NCBI GenBank assembly: GCA_903889815.1
Contig: CAISYX010000016.1
Span: forward strand, 1 to 64,000
Reading direction: 5' to 3'
Source of the DNA: an uncultured Gammaproteobacteria bacterium
GTDB taxonomy: Bacteria > Pseudomonadota > Gammaproteobacteria > Pseudomonadales > Pseudohongiellaceae
DNA: 64,000 nucleotides
A model generated the notes under the pieces. That model saw only the letters and a program-made list of their open reading frames with translations, was not told the origin of the DNA and ran no database searches. A program made the translations under genes and the position numbers. Within the stretch, counting starts at the first letter, position 1. Every line of letters starts with the position of its first letter. Shown in pieces: positions 33,687 through 42,454 of this stretch.

Positions 33687-34457
33687 ATGACGATTCTGAA
33701 AGCCCCGTCCCGCCGTCTGCTTGTATTTGTATGGGCAGTACTCGCCTGCATGCACACGGCTGCCGCCCAGGATTACGTGGAGTGGAGCACCGAGAACCGC
33801 ACCTCGCTCAGCTTTCAGGTAAATCAGGCGGGTGTCGTGCCCCTGCTTCCTGCCGGCTGGACACTGGTGCCCGTGGAAGGAGCGCCGGACAGAGCGGCGG
33901 TCTCCATCACCTTCATGGACCGGCATCTGGTGCTGGACGGGCAGGGTCAGGTGCTGCGCACAGGCACCAGCCGCTACATGGTGATGTCGGTGCAGGCGCG
34001 CAACGAGGCCAGCGGACAGGCGGGCACCATGCTCGTCAGCGGCATTTCGCCGGAAGGCCCGGGCGCCTACGAGGTGTATCAGCCGGCGTTGGTGGCCAGC
34101 GTCGACAAGCGCGGCACCGGTGAGGGCGAGGCCAGTGGTGAGACCCAGGAGACCTGGACGATGGAGGCGCAGAGCGGCGACCGTGTGCAGCTGAGCCTGG
34201 CCTACACGGAGGCTGCTCCTGTGCGCCGCGAGTCACGCATTGTGCTGCGCTCGGGCAAGCGGCCGGACTTCACCCGCACCTACCAGATCGACCAGGCCAC
34301 CGATGCGCTGGGAAGTCCAGGCGAGCCCGGCAGCCGTATCAGCCAGCTGAGTTTCACGGCCGAGGGGCCGCTGTTTTCGCGCATCTTTGATGGCACGGAA
34401 GTGCTCACGGGGGTCACCGCGATCCCGTGGTACAGCCGGCAGATCTACATTCCCTGA
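33687..34457 (+). CDS. Secreted protein of unknown function
   Basis: A 256-residue product starting six bases after the quinoprotein gene, so very likely co-transcribed. An N-terminal signal peptide is clear (about residues 1-27, ending HTAAAQ). The rest is rich in beta-prone segments with no cysteines and no motif I recognise. Adjacency suggests a periplasmic partner or accessory of the dehydrogenase, but nothing in the sequence proves this. A TTG one codon upstream of the ATG at 33687 could also initiate. Confidence 0.75.
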   Translation: MTILKAPSRRLLVFVWAVLACMHTAAAQDYVEWSTENRTSLSFQVNQAGVVPLLPAGWTLVPVEGAPDRAAVSITFMDRHLVLDGQGQVLRTGTSRYMVMSVQARNEASGQAGTMLVSGISPEGPGAYEVYQPALVASVDKRGTGEGEASGETQETWTMEAQSGDRVQLSLAYTEAAPVRRESRIVLRSGKRPDFTRTYQIDQATDALGSPGEPGSRISQLSFTAEGPLFSRIFDGTEVLTGVTAIPWYSRQIYIP

Positions 34458-34549
34458 GCCACGGCGAGAGCACAGTGCTACCATAGCCCTACTTCATTCC
34501 AGACTGCACTGACAGTGCACCCATTGCGATCACTCAAACAGGAGGGCAT

Positions 34550-35026
34550 ATGGCCTACCAACTGACCATCAACGGACAAACCCACGAAGTGGACGTGGAA
34601 GGGGACATGCCCCTGCTGTGGGTCGTCCGCGATCATCTGAACTTCACCGGCAGCAAATTCGGCTGCGGCGTGGCCCAGTGCGGCGCGTGCACCATGCAGA
34701 TTGACGGCGTGGCCACCCGCACCTGTGTGCTGACCGTGGCCAATGCCGTGGGCCGGAACATCACCACCATCGAAGGGCTGCAGTCGCCCCAGGCCCGTGC
34801 CGTGCAGGCCGCCTGGGTAGAACTGCAGGTGCCCCAGTGCGGCTACTGCCAGTCCGGGCAGGTGATGTCTGCCACGGCCCTGCTGGAGAAGAACAGCGCG
34901 CCGACCGACGCCGACATCGAAGCCGCCATGGCCGGCAACATCTGCCGCTGTGGCACCTACTCCCGCATCAAGGCCGGCATCCACATGGCCGCCGCGCAAC
35001 TGAAGAACACTGGAGGAGCCGCATAA
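34550..35026 (+). CDS. (2Fe-2S) small subunit of a molybdenum hydroxylase (isoquinoline 1-oxidoreductase alpha type)
   Basis: Electron-transfer subunit of the xanthine oxidase family. The plant-type ferredoxin cluster ligands are C39, C44, C47 and C59 (FGCGVAQCGACTMQIDG). The second cluster ligands are C97, C100, C132 and C134 (QCGYCQSGQVM, NICRCGTY). At 158 residues it matches IorA-type subunits. GGAGG precedes the ATG. No signal peptide is present; such subunits are carried out by the Tat signal of the large subunit. The stop overlaps the start of the next gene by one base. Confidence 0.92.
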   Translation: MAYQLTINGQTHEVDVEGDMPLLWVVRDHLNFTGSKFGCGVAQCGACTMQIDGVATRTCVLTVANAVGRNITTIEGLQSPQARAVQAAWVELQVPQCGYCQSGQVMSATALLEKNSAPTDADIEAAMAGNICRCGTYSRIKAGIHMAAAQLKNTGGAA

Positions 35027-37200
35027 TGAACATCTCCCGATTCCTGAAAACCCAGAACGTTGATCCCAGCCGTCGCAGCTTCCTGAAAGTCTCTGCCGGC
35101 ACCACGGCCGGCCTGGTGCTCGGCGTCAACTTTGGCGGCATTGCTGCCCAGGCTCAGAGCGCCGCCGATGCCGCTCTCGAGTTCAATGCCTTCGTCAGCG
35201 TCACTCCTGACAACGTCGTCAAGGTGATGATCAAGCACCTCGAAATGGGACAGGGCGTCTACACCGGCCTGGCCACCTGCATCGCCGACGAGCTGGATGC
35301 CGACTGGGCCCAGGTGGTGTGTGAGCACGCCCCGGTGAACACCGAGAAGTACGCCAATCTCCTGATGGGTCAGCAGGGCACCGGCGGCAGCACCGCCATC
35401 GCCAACAGCTTCATGCAGATGCGCCAGGCTGGCGCGGCAGCCAAAGCCATGCTGGTGAACGCAGCGGCCGCGCAGTGGAGTGTGCCTGCCAGTGAGATCC
35501 GCGTGTCCCGCGGCGTTGTCACCCACGGCACCCATTCCGCCACCTTTGGCGACCTGGCCACGGCGGCTGCGCAGCAGAGCGCGCCGGACGTCACCGCACT
35601 GACCTTGAAGACGCCTGATCAGTTCACCCTGATCGGCCGCGATGACACTCAGCGCAAGGACACCGGCAAGCACGACGGCACGGCGATCTACACGCAGGAC
35701 GTCAAGCTGCCTGGCATGCTGACGGCCGTCGTCGTTCACGCCCCCCGCTTCGGTGGCAAGGTGCGATCCTTCGACGCTACTGCCGCACTGGCCCGTGCTG
35801 GGGTGGTCAATGTCTTTGCCATCGACACCGGCGTCGCCGTGGTAGCGCGTGATTACTGGAGCGCGACCAAAGGCCGCGAATTGCTGAAGATCGAATGGGA
35901 TGACGCCGCTGCAGAGACCCGCGGAACCACGGACATTCTGGCGCACTATCATGAACTGGTGGAGACCGAAGGCGCGGTGGCCGCCTCCGTTGGCAATGTC
36001 TCAGACACCCTGAGCCAGTCCCGCGACGTGCAGACTCTGGTGTTCGAGTACCCCTACCTGGCCCATGCCCAGATGGAGCCCATGAACTGCGTCGCCAAAG
36101 TGGACGGTGCCGCCGCCGAGATGTGGTACGGCTGCCAGAGCGCCACGGGGGATCAGGCTGCCATTGCCCAGCTGCTGGGCACCGGCATCGAGAATGTGAA
36201 GATCAATACCGTGTTCGCCGGCGGGGGCTTCGGCCGTCGCGCCAATCCAGCCTCGGACTATGTGCTGGAAGCCGTGCGCGTCGCCCGCGAAGTGCAGGGC
36301 ACACCGGTGAAGCTGGTGTGGTCCCGTGAAGACGACATGCGTGCCGGTTACTACCGTCCTGCCTATGTCCACAAGCTGACAGCGGCACTCAACGTCAATG
36401 GCCGACCCACCGCCATCCAGGTGCGCGTGGCCGGACAGTCCATCATGGCCGGCACACCCCTCGCGGCCATGATGATGGTCAACGGCATCGACATTACCTC
36501 GGTGGAAGGGCTGTCCGATCTGGCCTACGAGATTCCCGAGCGGCAGGTGGAGCTGCACTCGCCCACCAATGGTGTGCCTGTCCAGTGGTGGCGCTCCGTG
36601 GGCCACACTCACACGGCCTTCAGCAAGGAAGTGTTCATTGATGTGCTGGCCCGCAAGGCTGGCGATGACCCGGTGGCTTTCCGTCTGGGGTTGCTCAAGA
36701 ACAATCCCCGAGAAACGGCTGTTCTGCAACTGGCCGCCGAGAAGGCGGGCTGGGGCACGAAGGAACTGCCGGCTGGCTGGGGACGCGGCGTCGCAGTCCA
36801 TACCTCCTTCGGGTCCACTGTCGCGGAGATCGTGGATGTGTCCGTGCAGGGCACCAGCTTCAAGGTGGAACGTGTCGTTGCTGCCATTGACTGCGGCATC
36901 GCGGTGAATCCGAACGTGGTGCGAGCTCAGGTCGAGAGCGCCATCGCTTACGGGCTGTCGGCAGCGCTGGGGGATGAGGTCACCATGACCGACGGTACAG
37001 TGGATCAGGACAACTTCCACACCTACCGCGTACTGCGCATGGATGCCATGCCGGAAGTGGAAGTGCACATCGTGGCGTCCACCAATGCGCCTTCAGGCGT
37101 TGGCGAGCCGGGCACACCGCCCATCGCGCCGGCGGTGGCCAATGCGCTGGCGGCCATCACGGGACAGGTCATTACCCGCCTGCCCCTCAAGCTGGCTTGA
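35026..37200 (+). CDS. Molybdopterin-binding large subunit of a periplasmic aldehyde oxidase / isoquinoline 1-oxidoreductase beta-type enzyme
   Basis: Catalytic subunit that hydroxylates an aldehyde or N-heterocycle at a molybdenum cofactor. From the ATG at 35026 it has 724 residues. A Tat signal is visible (SRRSFLKVSAGTTAGLVLG, about residues 16-34). MoCo-binding stretches include GQQGTGGSTAIANSF and FAGGGFGRR. The catalytic Glu is in VGEPGTPPIAPAVANA near the C-terminus. It is translated in phase overlap with the iron-sulfur subunit. No cytochrome c electron acceptor gene and no MoCo chaperone is present in the window. Substrate is not deducible. Confidence 0.9.
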   Translation: MNISRFLKTQNVDPSRRSFLKVSAGTTAGLVLGVNFGGIAAQAQSAADAALEFNAFVSVTPDNVVKVMIKHLEMGQGVYTGLATCIADELDADWAQVVCEHAPVNTEKYANLLMGQQGTGGSTAIANSFMQMRQAGAAAKAMLVNAAAAQWSVPASEIRVSRGVVTHGTHSATFGDLATAAAQQSAPDVTALTLKTPDQFTLIGRDDTQRKDTGKHDGTAIYTQDVKLPGMLTAVVVHAPRFGGKVRSFDATAALARAGVVNVFAIDTGVAVVARDYWSATKGRELLKIEWDDAAAETRGTTDILAHYHELVETEGAVAASVGNVSDTLSQSRDVQTLVFEYPYLAHAQMEPMNCVAKVDGAAAEMWYGCQSATGDQAAIAQLLGTGIENVKINTVFAGGGFGRRANPASDYVLEAVRVAREVQGTPVKLVWSREDDMRAGYYRPAYVHKLTAALNVNGRPTAIQVRVAGQSIMAGTPLAAMMMVNGIDITSVEGLSDLAYEIPERQVELHSPTNGVPVQWWRSVGHTHTAFSKEVFIDVLARKAGDDPVAFRLGLLKNNPRETAVLQLAAEKAGWGTKELPAGWGRGVAVHTSFGSTVAEIVDVSVQGTSFKVERVVAAIDCGIAVNPNVVRAQVESAIAYGLSAALGDEVTMTDGTVDQDNFHTYRVLRMDAMPEVEVHIVASTNAPSGVGEPGTPPIAPAVANALAAITGQVITRLPLKLA

Positions 37201-37217
37201 TACCCGAAGGAGTGCTC

Positions 37218-38000
37218 ATGCACAGGGTCGTCATGATCACCGGGGCGTCGTCTGGTTTCGGCGAGGCGGCTGCCCGGCGCTTTGCGCAGGACGGCTGCAC
37301 CCTGATCCTGGCGGCGCGCAGTGTGGACAAGCTGCGGGCCCTGGCCGCTTCGGTGGCGGGGCAGTGCAGTGTCTACGCCGCGGCGCTGGATGTGACCCGG
37401 CAGGACTCCGTGGACGCGTTCTTCGCCGCGCTGCCCGACAGCCATCGTGACATCGACGTGCTGGTCAACAGTGCGGGGCTGGCGCTGGGGCTGGAGCCCG
37501 CCCATCGCGCCGACTTCAGTGACTGGGAAACCATGATCGATACCAATGTCACCGGCCTGCTGCGCGTGACGCGGGCAGTGCTGCCGGGCATGGTGGAGCG
37601 CAACACCGGCCATATCATCAACATCGGCTCCACAGCGGGCAGCTGGCCCTATCCCGGCGGCAATGCCTATGGCGCCACCAAGGCCTTCGTGCAGAACTTC
37701 TCGCGTGCTCTGCGCGCCGACCTGCTGGGCAAGCGGGTGCGCGTCACCAACATCGAGCCAGGCATGTCGGACACCAATTTCTCCACCGTGCGCTTCAAGG
37801 GTGACGCGGCACGGGCAGACAAGGTCTATGAGGGCACCAAACCCCTGAGTGCCGACGATGTCGCGCAGATCATCCACTGGGTGAACTCGGTGCCGGCCCA
37901 CGTCAACATCAACACACTCGAAGTCATGCCAACCTGTCAGGCCTGGAGTGCACTGGGCGTCAACCGCAACATGGAGGCGGAGCAATCCGGAACACACTGA
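37218..38000 (+). CDS. ydfG: SDR-family NADP-dependent 3-hydroxy acid / serine dehydrogenase YdfG
   Basis: Short-chain dehydrogenase closely resembling E. coli YdfG, which oxidises L-allo-threonine, serine and 3-hydroxy acids and reduces malonic semialdehyde. The cofactor motif TGASSGFG lies at residues 8-15. NIGSTAGSWPY supplies the catalytic Ser and YGATK the Tyr-Lys pair. LALGLEPAH and PAHVNINTLE are typical of this subgroup. The ATG at 37218 follows AAGGAG. Its last base overlaps the ATG of the next gene. Confidence 0.9.
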   Translation: MHRVVMITGASSGFGEAAARRFAQDGCTLILAARSVDKLRALAASVAGQCSVYAAALDVTRQDSVDAFFAALPDSHRDIDVLVNSAGLALGLEPAHRADFSDWETMIDTNVTGLLRVTRAVLPGMVERNTGHIINIGSTAGSWPYPGGNAYGATKAFVQNFSRALRADLLGKRVRVTNIEPGMSDTNFSTVRFKGDAARADKVYEGTKPLSADDVAQIIHWVNSVPAHVNINTLEVMPTCQAWSALGVNRNMEAEQSGTH

Positions 38001-38281
38001 TGCACGCCTTGCTTCGCACACTGTTCGCGCCGCTGTTGAACATTCTCGAGAAGGGTGATGAACCCTATGGCTACAAGCCTTCGCACCGCAAGATCCTGCT
38101 GGCTGTTGGTGCGCTGTTCCTGTTGCTGGCATGTGTATCGCTGTTCTTCGGCATGATTGCGGGGGGTGCCGGTGCTTTTCTGCCCGCCGCCGTGTTCTTT
38201 GTTGTCGGCGTGGTCTGCCTTGTCGTGGGTGCCGTGGGCAGCGAGCGGGCCGTGGCCAAACTGTGGGGCAGCCGGCCATGA
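38000..38281 (+). CDS. Small inner-membrane protein of unknown function
   Basis: A 93-residue product with two hydrophobic helices (about residues 33-52 and 59-78) after a short cytoplasmic N-terminus containing YGYKPSHRKILL. It overlaps ydfG by one base and the next gene by four bases (ATGA), so all three should be co-translated. No function can be assigned. Confidence 0.65.
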   Translation: MHALLRTLFAPLLNILEKGDEPYGYKPSHRKILLAVGALFLLLACVSLFFGMIAGGAGAFLPAAVFFVVGVVCLVVGAVGSERAVAKLWGSRP

Positions 38282-39789
38282 GCGCGCGGTACGAGGCGCT
38301 GCTGTCCAGGCTGCACACGCTTTCCGACATGCAAAAGTCTGTCGCTGTGCTGTACTGGGATCGCGAGACTTTCATGCCCGTGCATGGCAACACTGGCCGC
38401 ACACAGCAGATTACCACGCTCAACCAGCTGGCCCACGAGATGGCCACCAGCACGCAGATGGCCGACCTGCTGGCGGCGGCTGAGCAGGAGCAGTCCAGCG
38501 CTGCGTACGACAGCGATGTCGCGTGTCTGCTGCGCCATGTGCGCCGGCAGTTCGATGAAGACCGCTTGTTCTCGACAGACTTCGTGCGCCGGCGCAGCGA
38601 AGTCACCGGCGCAGCAGGGGCTGCCTGGGCCGAGGCCCGCGAGCGCAACGACTTTGCCGCGTTTCGTCTGCATCTGGAGAGCGCTGTCGAGATTGCGCAG
38701 GAATCTGCAGAAATTCTTGGCTACGCCGACGAGAAGTACGATGCCCTGCTGAATCAGTACGAGCGCGGTATGAAGACGGCTGCCGTGCGCGACATCTTCG
38801 CGACGGTGAAGCGCGAGACAGTGCCCCTGATCCAGGCCATTGGCGAAAGGCTGGACGCTATTGATGACCGTGTTCTGTATCAGCCGTTTGCCATCGACGC
38901 GCAGCGTACGTTCTGTCGTCAGGCGGCCGCCTCGATTGGCTACGATTTCACCCGTGGCCATCTTGCCGAAGTGCAGCATCCCTTCAGTACCAGCTTCGGG
39001 CGGGACGATGTGCGCATTACCACGCGCTACCAGCCCGACTTCGCCACGTCGGCGATTTTCGCGACACTTCATGAGTCCGGTCATGCACTCTACGAACAGG
39101 GCATCGCCGACGCGCTGTCCCGCACACCGCTGGCGCAGGGCACGTCGTCGGGCATTCATGAGAGCCAGTCGCGCCTGTTCGAGAATCAGGTGGGTCGCAG
39201 CCTGGGTTACTGGCAAAACCACTTCACCTCCCTGCAGGCGCATTTCCCCGCCCAGCTCGGCAATGTGTCAGTGACGCAGTTTCACCGCGCGATCAACAAG
39301 GTGCAGCCCTCGCTGATCCGTGTCGAGGCGGACGAGCTGACTTACAACATGCACATCATCCTGCGCTTCGAACTCGAGCAGGCCCTGGTGAACGGCGATC
39401 TGCAGGTGGCCGACCTGCCCGGCGCCTGGCGGGACGGTATGCAGGCACTGCTGGGCATCACGCCGCCCGATGACACGCAAGGCGTGTTGCAGGATGTGCA
39501 CTGGTCCCAGGCGGCATTCGGTTACTTCCCCACCTACACACTCGGCAACCTTTACGCCGCCATGTTCATGGCCGCGGCGAAAGAGCAGGACACCCACATT
39601 GCTGCCGATCTGGAGCGCGGGGATGTTGTCCGACTGCTGGCCTGGCTGCGTACCCACATTCACCAGCATGGCAGCAAGTTCGATGCGCCAGAGCTGTGCC
39701 GACGTGCCACTGGCCAGGAGCTGACCGCGGTGCCTTTCCTGCGGTACGCCCGCGAGAAGTTCGGCAGGCTGTACGGATTGTCCAACTGA
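38278..39789 (+). CDS. Carboxypeptidase M32 (Taq family)
   Basis: Zinc carboxypeptidase that trims C-terminal residues from peptides in the cytoplasm. The ATG at 38278 gives 503 residues, the family norm. The zinc-binding HESGH motif lies near residue 265, and the third ligand region is IHESQSRLFEN about 30 residues later. The N-terminal LYWDRETFMPVHG and the C-terminal FGYFPTYTLGNLYAAMF are also family signatures. It overlaps the preceding small gene by four bases. Confidence 0.93.
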   Translation: MSARYEALLSRLHTLSDMQKSVAVLYWDRETFMPVHGNTGRTQQITTLNQLAHEMATSTQMADLLAAAEQEQSSAAYDSDVACLLRHVRRQFDEDRLFSTDFVRRRSEVTGAAGAAWAEARERNDFAAFRLHLESAVEIAQESAEILGYADEKYDALLNQYERGMKTAAVRDIFATVKRETVPLIQAIGERLDAIDDRVLYQPFAIDAQRTFCRQAAASIGYDFTRGHLAEVQHPFSTSFGRDDVRITTRYQPDFATSAIFATLHESGHALYEQGIADALSRTPLAQGTSSGIHESQSRLFENQVGRSLGYWQNHFTSLQAHFPAQLGNVSVTQFHRAINKVQPSLIRVEADELTYNMHIILRFELEQALVNGDLQVADLPGAWRDGMQALLGITPPDDTQGVLQDVHWSQAAFGYFPTYTLGNLYAAMFMAAAKEQDTHIAADLERGDVVRLLAWLRTHIHQHGSKFDAPELCRRATGQELTAVPFLRYAREKFGRLYGLSN

Positions 39790-39802
39790 GTGCCACACCG
39801 CC

Positions 39803-40660
39803 ATGAGCCTGCTGCCATTTCAGGCGCTGGCCTGCCCGCTCGACAGGCAAGCATTGCAACGCGCAGGGGCCAGTTTGCGTTGCCCGTCCGGACATAGCTT
39901 CGACATTGCCCGCGAAGGTCATACCTACCTGCTCCCGGTGCAGAACAAGCGCTCCCGGGATCCGGGCGACAGCAAGGAGATGGTGGCCGCCAGGCGACGC
40001 TTCTTGAATGCCGGGTACTATCAGCCGATCGCCGCCGCCGTTTGCGCGGCCCTGTTGAGGGATGTAGACGATGCGCCGGCCAATGCTGAGCCACTGTCGT
40101 GCCTCGATGCCGGCTGCGGCGAGGGCTATTACCTGCGCGCGTTGGCGGCGGCCACCGGACATCCGCTGGCCTTGCTGGGTCTGGACATCTCCAAGTGGGC
40201 GATCCTGGCCGCCGCGAGGCAGGAACGTCTCGGCACCTGGGTGGTGGGCAGCAATGCGAACCTGCCCGTGCTGTCTCACTCTCTCGACCAGATCCTGTGC
40301 ATGTTCGGATTCCCCGTCTACCCGGAGTTTGCGCGGGTTCTGAAGCCTGGCGGCATTCTGCTGCAGGTGGACTCGGGCCCGGAGCATCTGCGCGAGTTGC
40401 GCGAGATCATCTACCCCACTGTGAAACCGGAGCGTGACAAGTCACCACAGGTACCGGAGGGGTTTGTCCTCCAGCAGGAAAGTGCTCTGCGTTTCGGGCT
40501 GTCCCTGAGCACTCCGGAAGCCATCGCCGATCTGCTGCTCATGACGCCCCATCTGTTCCGGGCCAGCGCAGAGGGCAAGGCGCACGCCGCCGCTCTGGAG
40601 AGGCTCGAGCTGACGGTGGATGTGCGTCTGCAGACTCTCGAAAGACTGGCGCTCGAATAG
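39803..40660 (+). CDS. rlmA: 23S rRNA (guanine(745)-N1)-methyltransferase RlmA-like
   Basis: SAM-dependent rRNA methyltransferase acting on helix 35 of 23S rRNA. The N-terminal zinc finger reads C11-PLD14 ... C27-PSGH31; E. coli has CPLC, so one Cys ligand is Asp here. HTYLLPVQNKRSRDPGDSKEM is the RlmA signature, and LDAGCGEGYYLRAL is the SAM motif. The length of 285 is normal. The substrate nucleotide could be G745 or G748 (RlmA I or II); gammaproteobacterial members usually act on G745. Confidence 0.88.
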   Translation: MSLLPFQALACPLDRQALQRAGASLRCPSGHSFDIAREGHTYLLPVQNKRSRDPGDSKEMVAARRRFLNAGYYQPIAAAVCAALLRDVDDAPANAEPLSCLDAGCGEGYYLRALAAATGHPLALLGLDISKWAILAAARQERLGTWVVGSNANLPVLSHSLDQILCMFGFPVYPEFARVLKPGGILLQVDSGPEHLRELREIIYPTVKPERDKSPQVPEGFVLQQESALRFGLSLSTPEAIADLLLMTPHLFRASAEGKAHAAALERLELTVDVRLQTLERLALE

Positions 40661-40756
40661 ACACAATACCCGGAAACAGTCTGTATACTGCGCTCGCGCT
40701 CTCGCCCCAGGGAGCGCATCGGATGTCCAAGTCTCGAACCAGGAGTGTCCCTGAAC

Positions 40757-41851
40757 ATGCAACCTGTTTTCACCAACGTCGCAGTCGCTCGCGCGCTTCT
40801 GCTCTTCATTCTGGCGGCTGGTGTCTATTTCTTCATTGGGTTCCTCGTGCCGGTGCTGGCAGCGTTGATCATCTGTTTCGCGAGCTGGCCGTTGTACCAG
40901 CGTCTGCAGGTACGCTGTGGCGGCAGTACCACGGTTGCCGCGTCCATCGCCGTTATTGCCATGATCCTGTGCATTCTGATTCCTCTCGCGGTTGCCTTCA
41001 CCTTCGCACTGGAGGAGATCGGCACGGCAGTGAACTGGATCACCCATGCGAATCAGGAAGGCGCGCCTGTGCCCGAGTGGGTCGCGGCCCTGCCACTGGC
41101 TGGAAGCTGGCTCGCCGAGCAGTGGACTGTGTATCTGGGCGAGCCGCAGCAACTGGGCGTCATCGTCAGCCTGGTAAGCGGCGAACAGATCACGGGCATT
41201 TCGCGCTGGGTGCTCAACCTCGGCTGGGATACCGCCGGTCTGTTGCTGACCCTTCTGTTCATGCTGATTACGTTGTTCTTTCTGTACAAGGATGGCCAGG
41301 CCCTGTCAGGTGAGTTGGACAATGTGGGCGAACGCGTCCTGCCGGAGCGCTGGAAACGCTATTCGCGGGTGGTGCCGGCCACGGTGACATCCACGGTGAT
41401 GGGCATGACGGTCATTGCCATTGGCGAAGGGGTGGTGCTGGGCGTGGCCTACTGGATTGCAGGCGTGCCGTCGCCTGTCGCATTCGGGGTGCTGACAGGC
41501 TTCATGGCTCTGGTTCCGGGAGGCGCACCGCTGACCTTCACGCTCATCTCGATCTATCTGGTGGGCACTGGCGACATCACTGCCGGCCTGGGTCTGCTGG
41601 CCTGGGGCACGGTTGAACTGTTCATTGTCGACAAGACGCTGCGGCCGAAGCTGGTTGGCGGCCCGGTGAAGCTTCCTTTTCTCCCGACCTTTTTCGGTCT
41701 GATCGGGGGCGTGAAGACCATGGGGATTGTGGGCCTGTTCATCGGCCCGGTACTCATGGCGCTGCTGGTGTCGATCTGGCGCGAATGGATCCGCGAGGCC
41801 GCCGTCGTCGAGGTGCCGGACCCCGCCACTGCAAAGACGCCCCGGCCCTGA
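40757..41851 (+). CDS. AI-2E family transporter (PerM/YdiK-like permease)
   Basis: Polytopic inner-membrane protein of about 364 residues in the AI-2E exporter family. Members export diverse small molecules or act as sodium/proton antiporters, and true AI-2 transport is proven for few. Hydrophobic segments lie at about residues 11-30, 33-50, 70-92, 155-180 and several in the C-terminal half. The ending region contains FIGPVLMALLVSIWREWIRE, typical of the family. The ATG at 40757 follows AGGAG; a GTG four codons earlier overlaps that ribosome site. It converges on the next gene with six bases between. Confidence 0.88.
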   Translation: MQPVFTNVAVARALLLFILAAGVYFFIGFLVPVLAALIICFASWPLYQRLQVRCGGSTTVAASIAVIAMILCILIPLAVAFTFALEEIGTAVNWITHANQEGAPVPEWVAALPLAGSWLAEQWTVYLGEPQQLGVIVSLVSGEQITGISRWVLNLGWDTAGLLLTLLFMLITLFFLYKDGQALSGELDNVGERVLPERWKRYSRVVPATVTSTVMGMTVIAIGEGVVLGVAYWIAGVPSPVAFGVLTGFMALVPGGAPLTFTLISIYLVGTGDITAGLGLLAWGTVELFIVDKTLRPKLVGGPVKLPFLPTFFGLIGGVKTMGIVGLFIGPVLMALLVSIWREWIREAAVVEVPDPATAKTPRP

Positions 41852-41857
41852 TTGCGC

Positions 41858-42451
41858 TCAGCGCTTTTGCCACACCAGCAATTGATTGTTGGCAGGCATT
41901 GGGTTGTCTTCCAGCAAAACCAGGTCCGCATTTTCCGCCAGTGCCAACACCGTTTCGATATCGCGCACGCCGCTGCGGGCATCATTGCCTTTGAGCCAGA
42001 GATCGAACTGGGCATTGCTTGGCGTCGTGAACTCCCCTCCATACTTGAACGGCCCGTAGACGCAGACAAGTGCGCCGCCGTTGAGCACCCGGGGCAGTGG
42101 CCGGAAGAAGTCCACCACCGCACTCTGCGGCATGATGTGCAGGCTGTTGGCGCTGAAGAGATAGTCGAAGCCCGCCACGGTCCAGTCCGGCTGCGTGACA
42201 TCCAGAGACAGGGCCTGGGGCAGGTTGGGCAAAGCTGCCGCGCCAATGCGCACATTCAGGCAGGCAAGGTTGGCAGGGATATCCGTGCTCTGCCAGTGCA
42301 GCCAGGGCAGCAGCGAGGCGAAGTGCACCGCGTGCTGTCCGGTGCCACCGGCAATCTCCAGCACGCGGCCCGGTTTTGCAAAATGCCGCAGCAGCACTGC
42401 CAGAATGAAGTCCTTGTTGTTCTCACAGGCCTGACTGAAGGGGAGCTCCAC
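41858..42451 (-). CDS. DUF938-family SAM-dependent methyltransferase
   Basis: A 197-residue class I methyltransferase-like protein. The SAM motif is VLEIAGGTGQHAVHFA near residue 30, followed by the acidic position STDIPAN. LFSANSLHIMPQSAV and YGPFKYGGEFTTPSNAQFD are characteristic of DUF938. Substrate unknown. The start is GTG. It begins three bases after the yaaA stop, so the pair should be an operon. Confidence 0.88.
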   Translation of the reverse strand: MELPFSQACENNKDFILAVLLRHFAKPGRVLEIAGGTGQHAVHFASLLPWLHWQSTDIPANLACLNVRIGAAALPNLPQALSLDVTQPDWTVAGFDYLFSANSLHIMPQSAVVDFFRPLPRVLNGGALVCVYGPFKYGGEFTTPSNAQFDLWLKGNDARSGVRDIETVLALAENADLVLLEDNPMPANNQLLVWQKR

Positions 42452-42454
42452 GAA

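Noticed and set aside
31506..33926. An open frame of about 800 codons on the minus strand opposite the PQQ dehydrogenase
   Set aside because: It mirrors a GC-rich gene with clear family motifs on the plus strand; its own product is rich in His, Arg and Gly with no recognisable domain. Similar mirror frames at 34957-35952, 36001-37068 and 37023-38648 were dropped for the same reason.
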